A stretch of DNA of 64,000 bases from NCBI GenBank assembly GCA_021732745.1, contig JAKFUK010000004.1, forward strand, positions 310,001 to 374,000. The letters are read 5' to 3'. Every line of letters starts with the position of its first letter. Position 1 is the stretch's first letter. Position numbers and translations under genes: made by a program. Source of the DNA: Nevskia sp. Lineage in GTDB: Bacteria; Pseudomonadota; Gammaproteobacteria; Nevskiales; Nevskiaceae. A model generated the notes under the pieces. It searched no databases. It saw only the letters and a list, made by a program, of their open reading frames with translations, and was not told the DNA's origin. Of this stretch, positions 1-11,165 are shown piece by piece.

Positions 1-1113
1 GCCGGTGCGATGCAGCTCGTGGATCGCCTTGGTGGTGATGATGGCACCCGTGGCACCGACCGGATGACCGAGCGAGATGCCCGAACCGTTCGGGTTGAGC
101 TTGGCCGGGTCGAAACCGAGTTCCTGCGCCACCGCGCAGGCCTGCGCCGCGAAGGCTTCATTGGCTTCGATCACATCCATGTCGGACACCTTCAGGCCAG
201 CCTTGGCCAGCGCGATCTTCGACGCCGGCACCGGGCCGATGCCCATGTACTCCGGCTCGACGCCGGCATGACCGTAGGACACCAGACGGGCCAGCGGCTT
301 GAGTCCCAAAGCAGCAGCGCGGCCGGCTTCGGCGAGCACCACGGCGGCAGCGCCGTCATTGATGCCGGAAGCATTGCCAGCGGTCACCAGGCCGTCCTTC
401 TTGAACACCGACTTCATCTTGGCCAGCGTTTCGACACTGACATCGCCCCGCACGTTTTCATCGGTATCGAACTGGATCGGGCCCTTGCGGCTGGCGATCT
501 CGACCGACACGATCTGGCCCTTGAAGCGGCCTTCCGCGATTGCCGTGGCAGCGCGCTGCTGGCTGGTCACGGCCAGCGCGTCCTGCATTTCGCGGGTGAT
601 GCCGTAGCGAGCGGCCACGTTCTCGGCCGTGATGCCCATGTGGATGGCATGGAAGGGGTCGTGAAGGATGCCGGTCATGTAGTCGAGCATCTTGGCGTCG
701 CCCATGCGGGCACCCCAGCGACCGGCCGGCAGCAGGTACGGGCCGCGGCTCATCGCTTCAGCACCGGCGCCGATGGCGACGTCGCAGTCACCGAGCAGGA
801 TCGCCTGCGCCGCCGAAATGATCGCCTGCACGCCCGAACCGCAGAGGCGGTTGACGTTGAAGGCTGGGGTTTCCTTCGGGATGCCGGCCTCGACGGCAGC
901 AACGCGGCCCAGATAGGCATCGCGCGGCTCGGTCGGGATGACGTTGCCCATCACCATGTGGCCGACTTCCTTGGCATCGACGCCGGCGTGAGTAAGCGCA
1001 GCCTTGACCGCCGTCGTTGCGAGCTGGGTCAGCGGCACATCCTTCAAGGTGCCACCGAAGCTGCCGATCGCCGTGCGCATCGCGCCTACCACCACCACTT
1101 CACGCTTGGACAT
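1..1113 (-). CDS. Acetyl-CoA C-acyltransferase (thiolase), 3' end off window
   Basis: Thiolase that cleaves 3-ketoacyl-CoA with CoA in the last step of beta-oxidation. The 371 visible residues cover almost the whole protein. The nucleophilic Cys is at residue 91 in NRLCGSG and the His of GHPVGATGA is at residue 350. The C-terminal Cys of the CGGGQG-type motif would lie beyond the left edge. The ATG has an AGGAGA ribosome site 5 bases upstream. It is the last visible gene of a minus-strand operon that begins with a BadI-like hydrolase near 6754, so its substrate is probably a ring-derived or branched acyl-CoA. Family assignment is secure; substrate is inference. Confidence 0.93.
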   Translation of the reverse strand, partial: MSKREVVVVGAMRTAIGSFGGTLKDVPLTQLATTAVKAALTHAGVDAKEVGHMVMGNVIPTEPRDAYLGRVAAVEAGIPKETPAFNVNRLCGSGVQAIISAAQAILLGDCDVAIGAGAEAMSRGPYLLPAGRWGARMGDAKMLDYMTGILHDPFHAIHMGITAENVAARYGITREMQDALAVTSQQRAATAIAEGRFKGQIVSVEIASRKGPIQFDTDENVRGDVSVETLAKMKSVFKKDGLVTAGNASGINDGAAAVVLAEAGRAAALGLKPLARLVSYGHAGVEPEYMGIGPVPASKIALAKAGLKVSDMDVIEANEAFAAQACAVAQELGFDPAKLNPNGSGISLGHPVGATGAIITTKAIHELHRTG

Positions 1114-1150
1114 CGTGTTCTCCTGAATTCGTGAGGCTAAAAAACATGAG

Positions 1151-1252
1151 CTCACGCAGAGAACGCGGAGAACGCAGAGAAAGAAAAATCAGAATCTTCT
1201 TTCAAGCTGTTGCCGTTGCTGTTCTCTGCGATCTTTGCGTTCTCTGGGTGAG
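1151..1252. repeat. Long imperfect inverted repeat with 9-nt units (copy 1)
   Basis: Arms of about 31 nt (1151-1181 and 1222-1252) pair with a few mismatches. The left arm reads as three consecutive 9-mers of the type ACGCAGAGA, ACGCGGAGA, ACGCAGAGA. It fills the gap between two co-directional genes of one operon (SDR and thiolase). It belongs to the family seen at 2246, 5791, 12188, 35523, 37174, 56100 and, as a variant, 58440. As RNA it would fold into a stem-loop; a role in transcript processing or stability is only a guess. Confidence 0.85.
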
Positions 1253-1272
1253 AAAGCTTTGAAAGTTCCGGC

Positions 1273-2202
1273 TCAGACCGGATCCCAGGTGAACACGTCA
1301 CCCGAGCGGTGCAGCGGATAGAAATCGTTCTGGAACTGCGGGAAGACGCGCTCGACGATCGCTTCCGGCGTCCAGCCTTCGGCCGTGTGCGCGGTGCGGA
1401 TCGGGCGCGGCTGGCTGAACAGGTAAATTTCATTGTTACGCACACCAAAGATCTGACCGGACACGGTCTTGGCGGCGTCGGAGGCCAGCGCGACCACGAA
1501 CGGCGCGATCTTTTCCGGGATCAGCTTCTTCAGGCCTTCGACACGCTTCTTCTGCTCCGGCGTCTCGTCCGGGATCGAGCTGACCATGCGCGTCCAGGCG
1601 AACGGCGCGATGGCATTGGAACGCACGCCGAAGCGCTGCATGTCGAGCGCGATCGCCTTCGAGAGACCGACGATGCCGAGCTTGGCCGCGCAGTAGTTGG
1701 CCTGACCGAAGTTGCCGACCAGACCCGAGGTCGAGGTCATGTGGATGAAGCTGCCCGAGCCCTGCTCTTTGAAGTAGGGCGCAGCGGCACGGCTGGTGTT
1801 CCACGAGCCCTTCAGATGCACGGCAATGACAGCATCGAATTCCTCTTCCGACATCTTGTGGAAGATCACGTCGCGCAGGTTGCCGGCGTTGTTGACGACG
1901 ATGTCGATGCGGCCGAAAGCGGTGCGGGCGGCTTCGATCATCGCCTGCGCGCCTTCGAAGCTGGCCACCGAATGGGTGTCGGCGATCGCATCGCTGCCCA
2001 GTTCCTTGATTTCGCGGACAACGCTGTCGGCTGGTGATTCGCCGCCCGCTTCACCGGTCAGCGACACGCCGAGATCATTGACGACGACCTTGGCACCGGC
2101 ACGGGCCAGTTCCAGTGCGATGCCGCGACCGATGCCGCGACCGGCACCGGTGACGAGAGCGACCTTGCCGCTGAGCAGGCCTGTAGGAGTGGTGTCTGAC
2201 AT
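1273..2202 (-). CDS. SDR-family 3-hydroxyacyl-CoA dehydrogenase-like (MFE-2 / 17beta-HSD4 type)
   Basis: Short-chain dehydrogenase of 309 residues, probably oxidising a 3-hydroxyacyl-CoA with NAD+. The TGAGRGIG nucleotide motif is at residues 18-25, the NNAG motif near 104, and the catalytic Ser157, Tyr170 and Lys174 follow. The stretch VVVNDLGVSLTGEAGGES resembles the dehydrogenase domain of peroxisomal multifunctional enzyme type 2 and its actinobacterial relatives. The frame is open further upstream, but that part is only hairpin sequence, so I chose the ATG at 2202, which has CGGAA upstream. It lies between a CoA-transferase-like gene and a thiolase in the same operon, as expected for a beta-oxidation step. 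Confidence 0.88.
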   Translation of the reverse strand: MSDTTPTGLLSGKVALVTGAGRGIGRGIALELARAGAKVVVNDLGVSLTGEAGGESPADSVVREIKELGSDAIADTHSVASFEGAQAMIEAARTAFGRIDIVVNNAGNLRDVIFHKMSEEEFDAVIAVHLKGSWNTSRAAAPYFKEQGSGSFIHMTSTSGLVGNFGQANYCAAKLGIVGLSKAIALDMQRFGVRSNAIAPFAWTRMVSSIPDETPEQKKRVEGLKKLIPEKIAPFVVALASDAAKTVSGQIFGVRNNEIYLFSQPRPIRTAHTAEGWTPEAIVERVFPQFQNDFYPLHRSGDVFTWDPV

Positions 2203-2245
2203 GGTGAGTTCCGTTGTGTTGATCGGTGCGAAATAAAAATCAAAT

Positions 2246-2386
2246 GTTAAACGCAAAGGCGCAAAGGAAAAGCAAAGAAAGGACGCAAAGAGAAACAAAA
2301 CAGGAATGCGGTGACAACAATCTTTCGAATAGCTTTTCTTGCTGTTCTTTGCGTCCTTTCTTTTCCCTTTGCGCCTTTGCGTTTAA
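2246..2386. repeat. Long imperfect inverted repeat with 9-nt units (copy 2)
   Basis: Purine-rich left arm (2246-2294) with repeated ACGCAAAGG-like units and pyrimidine-rich right arm (2344-2386) ending in CTTTGCGTTTAAC. It fills the gap between the CoA-transferase-like gene and the SDR, both transcribed leftward. Same family as the copy at 5791, with which it shares the AACGCAAAG outer sequence rather than the CTCACGCAGAG ends of copies 1, 4, 35523 and 37174. Confidence 0.85.
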
Positions 2387-2414
2387 CCGTTGCTGTTGAC
2401 TGGCTGCATCAAGT

Positions 2415-3671
2415 TCAAAGCCGCCGCAGGATCTCGTCCCACTCGGCCGCGAGCTGAGCCCGGAACGACGGTGCCGCGACCGCGATCAGCGCTTCGGCGC
2501 GACCGCGCAGGTCGCGGCCACGCAGTTCGGCGATGCCGTGCTCGGTGACGACGTAATCGGCGGCATGGCGCGGCAGCGCGACCAGACTGTTGTTGAAGCG
2601 GGAGACGATACGCGTGAAGCGTCCATCGTCCGTCGCCGCCGGCAGGGCGACGATCGAGCGGCCGCCGTTCGATAGCTGCGCACCAGCCACGAAAGCAGGC
2701 AAGCCGCCGACACCGGCCATCAGCTTGCCGTTCAGGCTGTCGGCGTTGACCTGGCCGAACAGATCGACTTCCACCGCCGAATTGATCGCGCAGAAACTAT
2801 CGATCGCGGCGATCCGGCGGATGTCGTGGGTTTCGCTGACCGGACGGAAGTAGTAGCTGTCGTCCTTTTCCAGCCGCGCGTAAAACGCCGCGTCGCCGAG
2901 CGCGACACCGGCGTCGATCGCGCCTTTCGCCGCGATCGCGCCCGCATCGACGAGCTTCGACACCGCATCGGTGACCATGCCGGACCAGATCCGCAGGCCC
3001 CGATGGTTGGAAAGTGCTGCCAGGATCGCGCCCGGCAGCTTGCCGACGCCGAACTCCAAGGTATCGCCGTCGCGGACCAGACTGGCGACCAGGGCCGCGT
3101 GCTGCTCGATCGCAGGATTGCTGCTGCCGGCGTAGTAATGGACCAGCGCGCTGTCGGTCTCGAAATAGCCGTCGACTTCGGCGAGCTTCACCGAGAACGA
3201 GCCACGGGTGCGCGGGACGTTCGGATTGATGTGCAGGACGCGGCGCTTGGCCTTGGCCCAGACCGCCGGATGGAAATCGCTGCTCGGGCCGAAGCTGCAG
3301 GTGCCACTGGCGTCCGGCGGGCTGACCTGGGCGATGACCAGATCGACCTCGCTGGCGCGCGCCGCGAGATCGCGATAGATGCCCGGATAGTCGAGCGTCG
3401 CCAGTTCGGCGCGGCTGTCGACCAAGCCCGGGCGCAGGCCCGGCGTCATCACGTAGGCGCGCTGGCGGGCTTCGGGATGCAGGCCTAGGTAGTCGCTGCG
3501 GTTGATGCCGGGGAAATGCAGGCCGATGAAGCGGACGCCGGCGGTTTTGTCCGGTGCATCTTTCAGCGCCTCGAAAAAGGCGAGGCTTTCACCGGCGAGG
3601 CCGGGCACGAATACGGTCATGCCGGGAGCTAGCCCGGCGACGATTTCGGCAACTTCGAGCTTCTGGCTCAT
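2415..3671 (-). CDS. Acetyl-CoA hydrolase/transferase family protein lacking the usual catalytic Glu
   Basis: Protein of 418 residues of the 4-hydroxybutyrate CoA-transferase / acetyl-CoA hydrolase family. It has the C-terminal landmarks INSAVEVDLFGQVN (about 296-309) and GVGGLPAFVAGA with SNGGRSIVALP. In family members I recall an HSEM-type segment carrying the Glu that forms the CoA thioester; the matching segment here is IWSGMVTD (229-236), with Gly231 where Glu is expected. It may therefore be a hydrolase or C-C bond cleaving enzyme rather than a transferase, or use another residue. Its start overlaps the end of the MaoC gene by 4 bases, so the two are tightly coupled. Confidence 0.85.
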   Translation of the reverse strand: MSQKLEVAEIVAGLAPGMTVFVPGLAGESLAFFEALKDAPDKTAGVRFIGLHFPGINRSDYLGLHPEARQRAYVMTPGLRPGLVDSRAELATLDYPGIYRDLAARASEVDLVIAQVSPPDASGTCSFGPSSDFHPAVWAKAKRRVLHINPNVPRTRGSFSVKLAEVDGYFETDSALVHYYAGSSNPAIEQHAALVASLVRDGDTLEFGVGKLPGAILAALSNHRGLRIWSGMVTDAVSKLVDAGAIAAKGAIDAGVALGDAAFYARLEKDDSYYFRPVSETHDIRRIAAIDSFCAINSAVEVDLFGQVNADSLNGKLMAGVGGLPAFVAGAQLSNGGRSIVALPAATDDGRFTRIVSRFNNSLVALPRHAADYVVTEHGIAELRGRDLRGRAEALIAVAAPSFRAQLAAEWDEILRRL

Positions 3672-4066
3672 GGCCTCGCCAGCACGGCGTTGCCGACGAT
3701 GATCGACTTGCCGTCGCCGTCGAAGGCTTCCAGATCGAGCGTCAGGCCATTGGCCGTGTGGCTGACGAGCTTGGCAGTGCAGCGCAGCGATTGATTCACC
3801 GGCAGCACGGCCACGAAGCGGGCATCGAACTTGGTCAGCGTGAACGCCGCAAACTGCGTGCTGACCAGCTGCCCGAGCAGCGCCATGCCGAGCATGCCGT
3901 GGACGATCACGTCATCGAAGCCAGCCTTCTGGGCGAAGGTGGTTTCCAGATGCAGCGGATTGCTGTCGCCCGAGGCTTCGGCGTACAGCGCGAGCTGTTC
4001 GCGCGGGATCGGGCCGGTCTGGTATTCGGCGACCAGATCGCCGGGGTTTGCGGTATCGAGATTCAT
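3668..4066 (-). CDS. MaoC-family hydratase (catalytic hot-dog subunit)
   Basis: Single hot-dog-fold protein of 132 residues. It carries the hydratase-2 motif SGDSNPLH at residues 32-39, with the expected catalytic Asp34 and His39, so it can probably add water to an enoyl-CoA (R-specific). The ATG at 4066 overlaps the end of the preceding gene (4063-4482), which encodes a related fold without this motif. Such pairs normally form a heteromer in which only one subunit is catalytic. The large open frame upstream of the ATG is a shadow of that neighbour. Substrate unknown; context suggests a ring-derived acyl-CoA. Confidence 0.88.
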   Translation of the reverse strand: MNLDTANPGDLVAEYQTGPIPREQLALYAEASGDSNPLHLETTFAQKAGFDDVIVHGMLGMALLGQLVSTQFAAFTLTKFDARFVAVLPVNQSLRCTAKLVSHTANGLTLDLEAFDGDGKSIIVGNAVLARP

Positions 4067-4482
4067 GATTTCGGCACCGGATTGCGCACCAGCACCACCT
4101 GCCGCGAACGGCCGAGCAGGCCGCGCTCGGCGTGGGCAACGGTCGATTCGATGACGATGAAATCCATCGCGCCGTTCTTCTTGTCGTAGAGGTCGGTCAC
4201 GGTACGCTGCACGACCAGGCTGTCGCCAGCGCGGATCGGTCCCAGATAGTCGAACTGCTGCTCGGCATGCAGGACGCGGCGCAGGTCGACACCCAAGGTT
4301 TCGAGAATGCGCCGCGAGCTGTTCTGCTCGCCTTCGACCGCTTTCATGAAGGTTGGCGGGGCGATGTCCTGCGGGCCATCTTCGGCGCCGATTGCCTTCA
4401 GAAACAAAGCGATGCGTGCTGCCGTCACCTCGACGGTGAACGGCGGCAGCGCAAAGCCGAGATGGGCGCGGTCGATGGCCAT
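4063..4482 (-). CDS. MaoC-like N-terminal (FAS1-like) dehydratase domain protein
   Basis: 139-residue hot-dog protein of the FAS1-like dehydratase type. A hot-dog helix region (PPTFMKAV, about 42-49) and the strand region HAEQQFDYLGPIRAGD are visible, but no SGDxNPxH motif, so it is likely the non-catalytic, substrate-binding partner of the MaoC protein encoded at 3668-4066. The two genes overlap by 4 bases and should be translated together. It also abuts the end of the crotonase gene at 4482. The arrangement resembles paired MaoC subunits used in mycobacterial fatty acid and sterol metabolism; that comparison is from memory. Confidence 0.82.
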   Translation of the reverse strand: MAIDRAHLGFALPPFTVEVTAARIALFLKAIGAEDGPQDIAPPTFMKAVEGEQNSSRRILETLGVDLRRVLHAEQQFDYLGPIRAGDSLVVQRTVTDLYDKKNGAMDFIVIESTVAHAERGLLGRSRQVVLVRNPVPKS

Positions 4483-5747
4483 CAGGCAGCGGCCGTCGCC
4501 GGTTCGGCAAAGAACGCGGCAATCGCAGCATCGTCACCGGCCAGCTTGGCGAGTGCCGCTGCGCCAATCTGGCGGGCGTAGGTGTACGGGCCGCCGGCGT
4601 AGGACGGGAACAGGCCGCCGATCACCGCTGCAACATCAGCCAGTTCGGGATGCTCGATACCGCCGGCCTGCGCGCAACGCAGTGCGGCGACCGTCGCCAG
4701 CGCCAGCTTCGTGGCTTCGTCGACACCGTTCGCCTTGGCCTGCTCGTTGGCGGCTTTCAGCGCCGGCAGCAGCGCGTGTTCGCCACGGGTCAGCACCGAA
4801 TCCGGGGCCAGCAGGCCGAGCTTCGAGGCTTTCTGACGATTGAGGAACAGGGTGCGGACCATGTTGCCGGCGACCGGATCGCGCATCAGCTCGACGAAGA
4901 TGTCCATCTCGCGGTCGCAGGCCTGGGTCAGCGGCATGTTCCAGCCGCCGACCACGCAGTTGATGATCGCCGTGTAGGCCGGATAGTGCTTGAGCTGGTA
5001 GTCGCTGACGCCAACGTCCTGGGCGATCGTCGCGATGATCGTCGGGCTCTTGAAGTCGTAGGGGGCCGAGTCGAAGTTTGCGCCGTGGCGATCCCAGAGC
5101 GCGCGTGGCTGCGGCATCGCCTTGGCGAGTTCCTTGGCTTTCGCGATCAGCTGATCAGCCGGCACCACGGCATCGACCAGCTTCAGCTTCAGCGCTTCGG
5201 CCGGGCCGACCGGATCGCCGACCAGCAGCATTTCCAGCCCCTTGGCGGGGCCGACCAGACGCGGCAGGCGCTGCGTGCCGCCGGCCCCCGGCAGCAGGCC
5301 GAGCTTGATTTCCGGCAGGCCGAGCTGCACGGCCTTTTCATCGTCCAGCACCACGCGGGCGTGGCAGGCCATCGCGACTTCCAGACCACCGCCGAGCGCC
5401 AGGCCATTGATGGCGGCGATGTAGGGCTTGGTCGACAGTTCGAGACGGCGGAACAGCCGGCCAAGGTGGCCGAACAGTTCATTCAATTGGGGAACGGCGT
5501 CGATCTTCGCGCGCTCGGTGAAGACCCGGATCATGTCCAGATCGGCACCGGCGAGGAAGGCCGACTTGCCCGAGGTCAGCACCACGCCCTTGACCGCAGC
5601 GTCGCCAGCGACCGAGGTCATCAGCGCATCGAGCGAATCCATCATGGCGCGCGAGAACACGTTCATCGTGCGGCCCTGCATGTCGATGCGGGCGACGAGG
5701 ATGCCGTCGGCGTCGAGTTCAGTCTGGATGTTGCTGTCGTTGAACAT
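4482..5747 (-). CDS. FadB/FadJ-like crotonase lacking the NAD-binding dehydrogenase domain
   Basis: 421-residue protein. Residues 1-200 are a crotonase domain with both catalytic glutamates in place (Glu123 in GGGLEVA, Glu146 in LPEIKLG) and the [10 protein letters not shown] loop. Residues 200-300 resemble the linker of FadB/FadJ trifunctional alpha subunits. It then continues directly into a segment like the far C-terminal dehydrogenase domain ([25 protein letters not shown]). The Rossmann domain with its GxGxxG motif is missing, so it should hydrate enoyl-CoA but not oxidise the product; the SDR of the operon could do that. The ATG at 5747 is preferred over a TTG at 5786. Confidence 0.87.
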   Translation of the reverse strand: MFNDSNIQTELDADGILVARIDMQGRTMNVFSRAMMDSLDALMTSVAGDAAVKGVVLTSGKSAFLAGADLDMIRVFTERAKIDAVPQLNELFGHLGRLFRRLELSTKPYIAAINGLALGGGLEVAMACHARVVLDDEKAVQLGLPEIKLGLLPGAGGTQRLPRLVGPAKGLEMLLVGDPVGPAEALKLKLVDAVVPADQLIAKAKELAKAMPQPRALWDRHGANFDSAPYDFKSPTIIATIAQDVGVSDYQLKHYPAYTAIINCVVGGWNMPLTQACDREMDIFVELMRDPVAGNMVRTLFLNRQKASKLGLLAPDSVLTRGEHALLPALKAANEQAKANGVDEATKLALATVAALRCAQAGGIEHPELADVAAVIGGLFPSYAGGPYTYARQIGAAALAKLAGDDAAIAAFFAEPATAAA

Positions 5748-5790
5748 GGGTGTGCTCTGCTTGCTGACGGGTGGTTTGAAAACCAAGCAA

Positions 5791-5928
5791 CATCAAAATT
5801 TCAACGCAAAGACGCAAAGGGAAAAGAAAGAACGCAAAGGAAAAGCAATAAGGACTCACTTGATGGAGTCTTTTACCTTTGCGTCCTTTCTTGGCTGTTC
5901 TTTGCGCCTTTGCGTTTAACTTTTGATG
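5791..5928. repeat. Long imperfect inverted repeat with 9-nt units (copy 3)
   Basis: Outer ends CATCAAAA and TTTTGATG pair. Inside are ACGCAAAG / ACGCAAAGG / ACGCAAAGG units on the left and CTTTGCG units on the right, with a small inner stem GACTC-N8-GAGTC at the tip. It fills the gap between the BadI-like gene and the crotonase, both leftward. Arms are about 50-58 nt each. Confidence 0.87.
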
Positions 5929-5953
5929 TTGCCGTTGACGCTCGATACAGCGA

Positions 5954-6754
5954 TCAAGCGAACTTCTTGAAATCCGGCTTGCGCTTCTCGTTGAAAGCGG
6001 CAACGCCTTCCTTCGATTCGTCGCTCATGTAGTAGCCCTTGACGGCGGCCACGCCCATGAAGCTGATGCCGCGGATATTTTCGCTGTCGGCGTTGAACGA
6101 ACGCTTGGCGATGGCGATTGCGGTCGGGCTCATGAAGTTGATCTCGGCGGCCCAGGCTTCGCACTCGGCGTCGAGCTGGTCGTGCGGCACGACCTTGTTG
6201 ACCAGACCCATGTCCATCGCTTCCTGCGCCTTGTAGCGGCGGCACAGGAACCAGATTTCGCGGGCCTTCTTTTCGCCGACCACGCGGGCGAGGTAGGCGG
6301 TGCCGAAGCCCGGATCAACCGAGCCGACCTTCGGGCCGACCTGGCCGAACTGCGCCTTCTCGGAAGCGATGGTCAGATCGCAGATGGTGCAGAACACGTT
6401 GCCGCCGCCGATCGCGAAGCCCTGGACGCGAGCGATGACCACCTTGCGGCAGTCGCGGATCGCGGTCTGGAGTTCTTCGATCGGGAAGCCGACCATGCCG
6501 CGCGGGCCGTACAGGCCGTCTTCCGAGTAATGCACCTTCTGGTCGCCGCCGGTGCAGAACGCCTTGTCGCCGGCGCCGCCGAAGATCACGGTGTTGACCG
6601 ACTTCTCTTCATCGGCACGACGAAACGCGTCGATCAGCTCTTCGACCGTCTGGTTGCGGAACGCATTGAACACTTCCGGACGGTTGATGGTGATGCGAAC
6701 GGCGTTGGCGCCGACTTCGTAGATGATGTCCTTGTAGACGGGTGCGTTCGACAT
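5954..6754 (-). CDS. badI-like: BadI-like 2-ketocyclohexanecarboxyl-CoA hydrolase (ring-opening crotonase)
   Basis: 266-residue crotonase-superfamily protein closely resembling BadI of Rhodopseudomonas palustris, which opens the ring of 2-ketocyclohexane-1-carboxyl-CoA to give pimelyl-CoA. Shared stretches include AFCTGGDQ (65-72), ARVQGFAIGGGNV, FGQVGPKVGSVDPG and VVGEKKAREIW. The Ser145/Asp147 pair in GSVDP matches the BadI/MenB active site, and the classic hydratase glutamates are absent. It is the first gene of the leftward operon and faces a palindromic operator at 6841. The match is by recollection of the family; the natural substrate could be a substituted or polycyclic ketone. Confidence 0.86.
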   Translation of the reverse strand: MSNAPVYKDIIYEVGANAVRITINRPEVFNAFRNQTVEELIDAFRRADEEKSVNTVIFGGAGDKAFCTGGDQKVHYSEDGLYGPRGMVGFPIEELQTAIRDCRKVVIARVQGFAIGGGNVFCTICDLTIASEKAQFGQVGPKVGSVDPGFGTAYLARVVGEKKAREIWFLCRRYKAQEAMDMGLVNKVVPHDQLDAECEAWAAEINFMSPTAIAIAKRSFNADSENIRGISFMGVAAVKGYYMSDESKEGVAAFNEKRKPDFKKFA

Positions 6755-6840
6755 GGCGTTTCTCGAGCAGGTTTGAGGTGGTGCAGACGAAGTTCAGCGG
6801 CAACACGCGGTACCGGCGCAGGCCAGCACACCGGTATATC

Positions 6841-6854
6841 GTATGGAACCATAC
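6841..6854. promoter_or_regulatory. Palindromic operator GTATGG-N2-CCATAC (site 1)
   Basis: Perfect 6-bp arms with AA spacer, in an AT-rich stretch within a GC-rich region, midway between the divergent BadI-like gene and the hydratase homologue at 6942. The same palindrome occurs at 13228 and, with one mismatch, at 35463, each time in a promoter region of a catabolic SDR. Likely target of a TetR-type repressor; the regulator is not proven. Confidence 0.7.
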
Positions 6855-6941
6855 AATAATATCAAAGCGGCGGGCATCGTGGCGGCAGCGGGTTTGCCCG
6901 CGTCGTCATCGGCTGCTCCGCATCATCACAGGAGAGCCGAC

Positions 6942-7733
6942 ATGGCCTACGAATCGCTGCTGCTGGACGTACACGACAACGGTGTCGCCCATCTGGTGCT
7001 GAACCAGCCCGCGCTCGGCAACCCGTTCAACGCCGCGTTCTGCCGGGAGATCGCCGAAGCGGCCGGCGAACTGGCCAGCCGCCGCGATGTGCGCGCCGTG
7101 CTGCTGCGCGCCAACGGGCCATATTTCAGCGTCGGCGGCGACATCAAGATGTTCTCGCAGACGCTGCCGACCTTGCCCGAGCAGATCCGCGTCTGGACCG
7201 GCGGCCTGCATCTGGGCGTGGCCCGGCTGGCAAGGCTCGACGCGCCAATCGTCGCGGCCATCCACGGCATCGCCATGGGCGGCGCGGTGGGCCTGTTCGC
7301 GGGCTGCGATCTGGTCTATTGCGGCCGCTCGGTGAAGCTCGGCGGTGCCTACACCACCATCGGCTACACCTGCGACATGGGTGCCACCTTCACGCTCGCT
7401 TCGCGCATGGGCCTCGCGCGGGCGCGGCGCTTCCTGCTGCTCGGCGAAGTTCTGAGCGCGGCCGAAGGCGAGAAGACCGGGCTCATCGACTATCTGGTTG
7501 ACGATGACGCCGTGCTGGCCGAAGCCGAAGCGGCCGCCGTCCGCCTCGCCAACGGCCCGACGCGGGCCTACGGCGAACTGCGCCGGCTGATGACTACCGC
7601 CCTCGGTGCCGGTTTCGAGCGGCAAATGGAAGACGAGGTGCAAGCGCTGATCCGCGCGGCCTCCACCCGCGATGCCATGGAAGGCATCACCGCGTTCGTC
7701 GAGCGGCGCGGGGCGAAATTCGAGGGGCGCTGA
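6942..7733 (+). CDS. Enoyl-CoA hydratase/isomerase family protein with altered active site
   Basis: 263-residue crotonase-fold protein. The oxyanion-hole loop is AMGGAVGL, and the Glu that follows GGG in hydratases is replaced. The second Glu position falls in AYTTIGYTCDMG, where a Thr aligns and a downstream Asp appears. It is therefore more likely an isomerase, thioesterase-like or other crotonase variant than a normal hydratase. The ATG has AGGAGA 6 bases upstream; an in-frame upstream extension lacks such a site. It is transcribed divergently from the BadI-like gene and shares the palindrome at 6841. Confidence 0.84.
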   Translation: MAYESLLLDVHDNGVAHLVLNQPALGNPFNAAFCREIAEAAGELASRRDVRAVLLRANGPYFSVGGDIKMFSQTLPTLPEQIRVWTGGLHLGVARLARLDAPIVAAIHGIAMGGAVGLFAGCDLVYCGRSVKLGGAYTTIGYTCDMGATFTLASRMGLARARRFLLLGEVLSAAEGEKTGLIDYLVDDDAVLAEAEAAAVRLANGPTRAYGELRRLMTTALGAGFERQMEDEVQALIRAASTRDAMEGITAFVERRGAKFEGR

Positions 7734-7816
7734 GGGGCCTGTCGCGCGGAAAGAATCACCCGCCGCCGCAGCGGGCAAACTAAGGTCAACAGTTCCTGAC
7801 CCCGCGAGCAAAGCCG

Positions 7817-11105
<3,289 letters not shown>

Positions 11106-11120
11106 GCCGGGAATAAAGAG

Positions 11121-11150
11121 CGGCGGCGTTGATACGCCGCCGTTTTTTTT
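11121..11150 (+). terminator. Rho-independent terminator of katG
   Basis: Perfect 9-bp stem CGGCGGCGT / ACGCCGCCG with a TGAT loop followed by eight T residues, 15 bases after the katG stop. Confidence 0.93.
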
Positions 11151-11165
11151 GTCCTGCTGAAAACC

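Noticed and set aside
1139-1448. Small proteins suggested by the inverted-repeat regions (Arg/Glu-rich or Cys/Val/Leu-rich)
   Set aside because: They arise because the 9-nt units stay in frame; the same peptide patterns appear at every copy on both strands, without ribosome sites.
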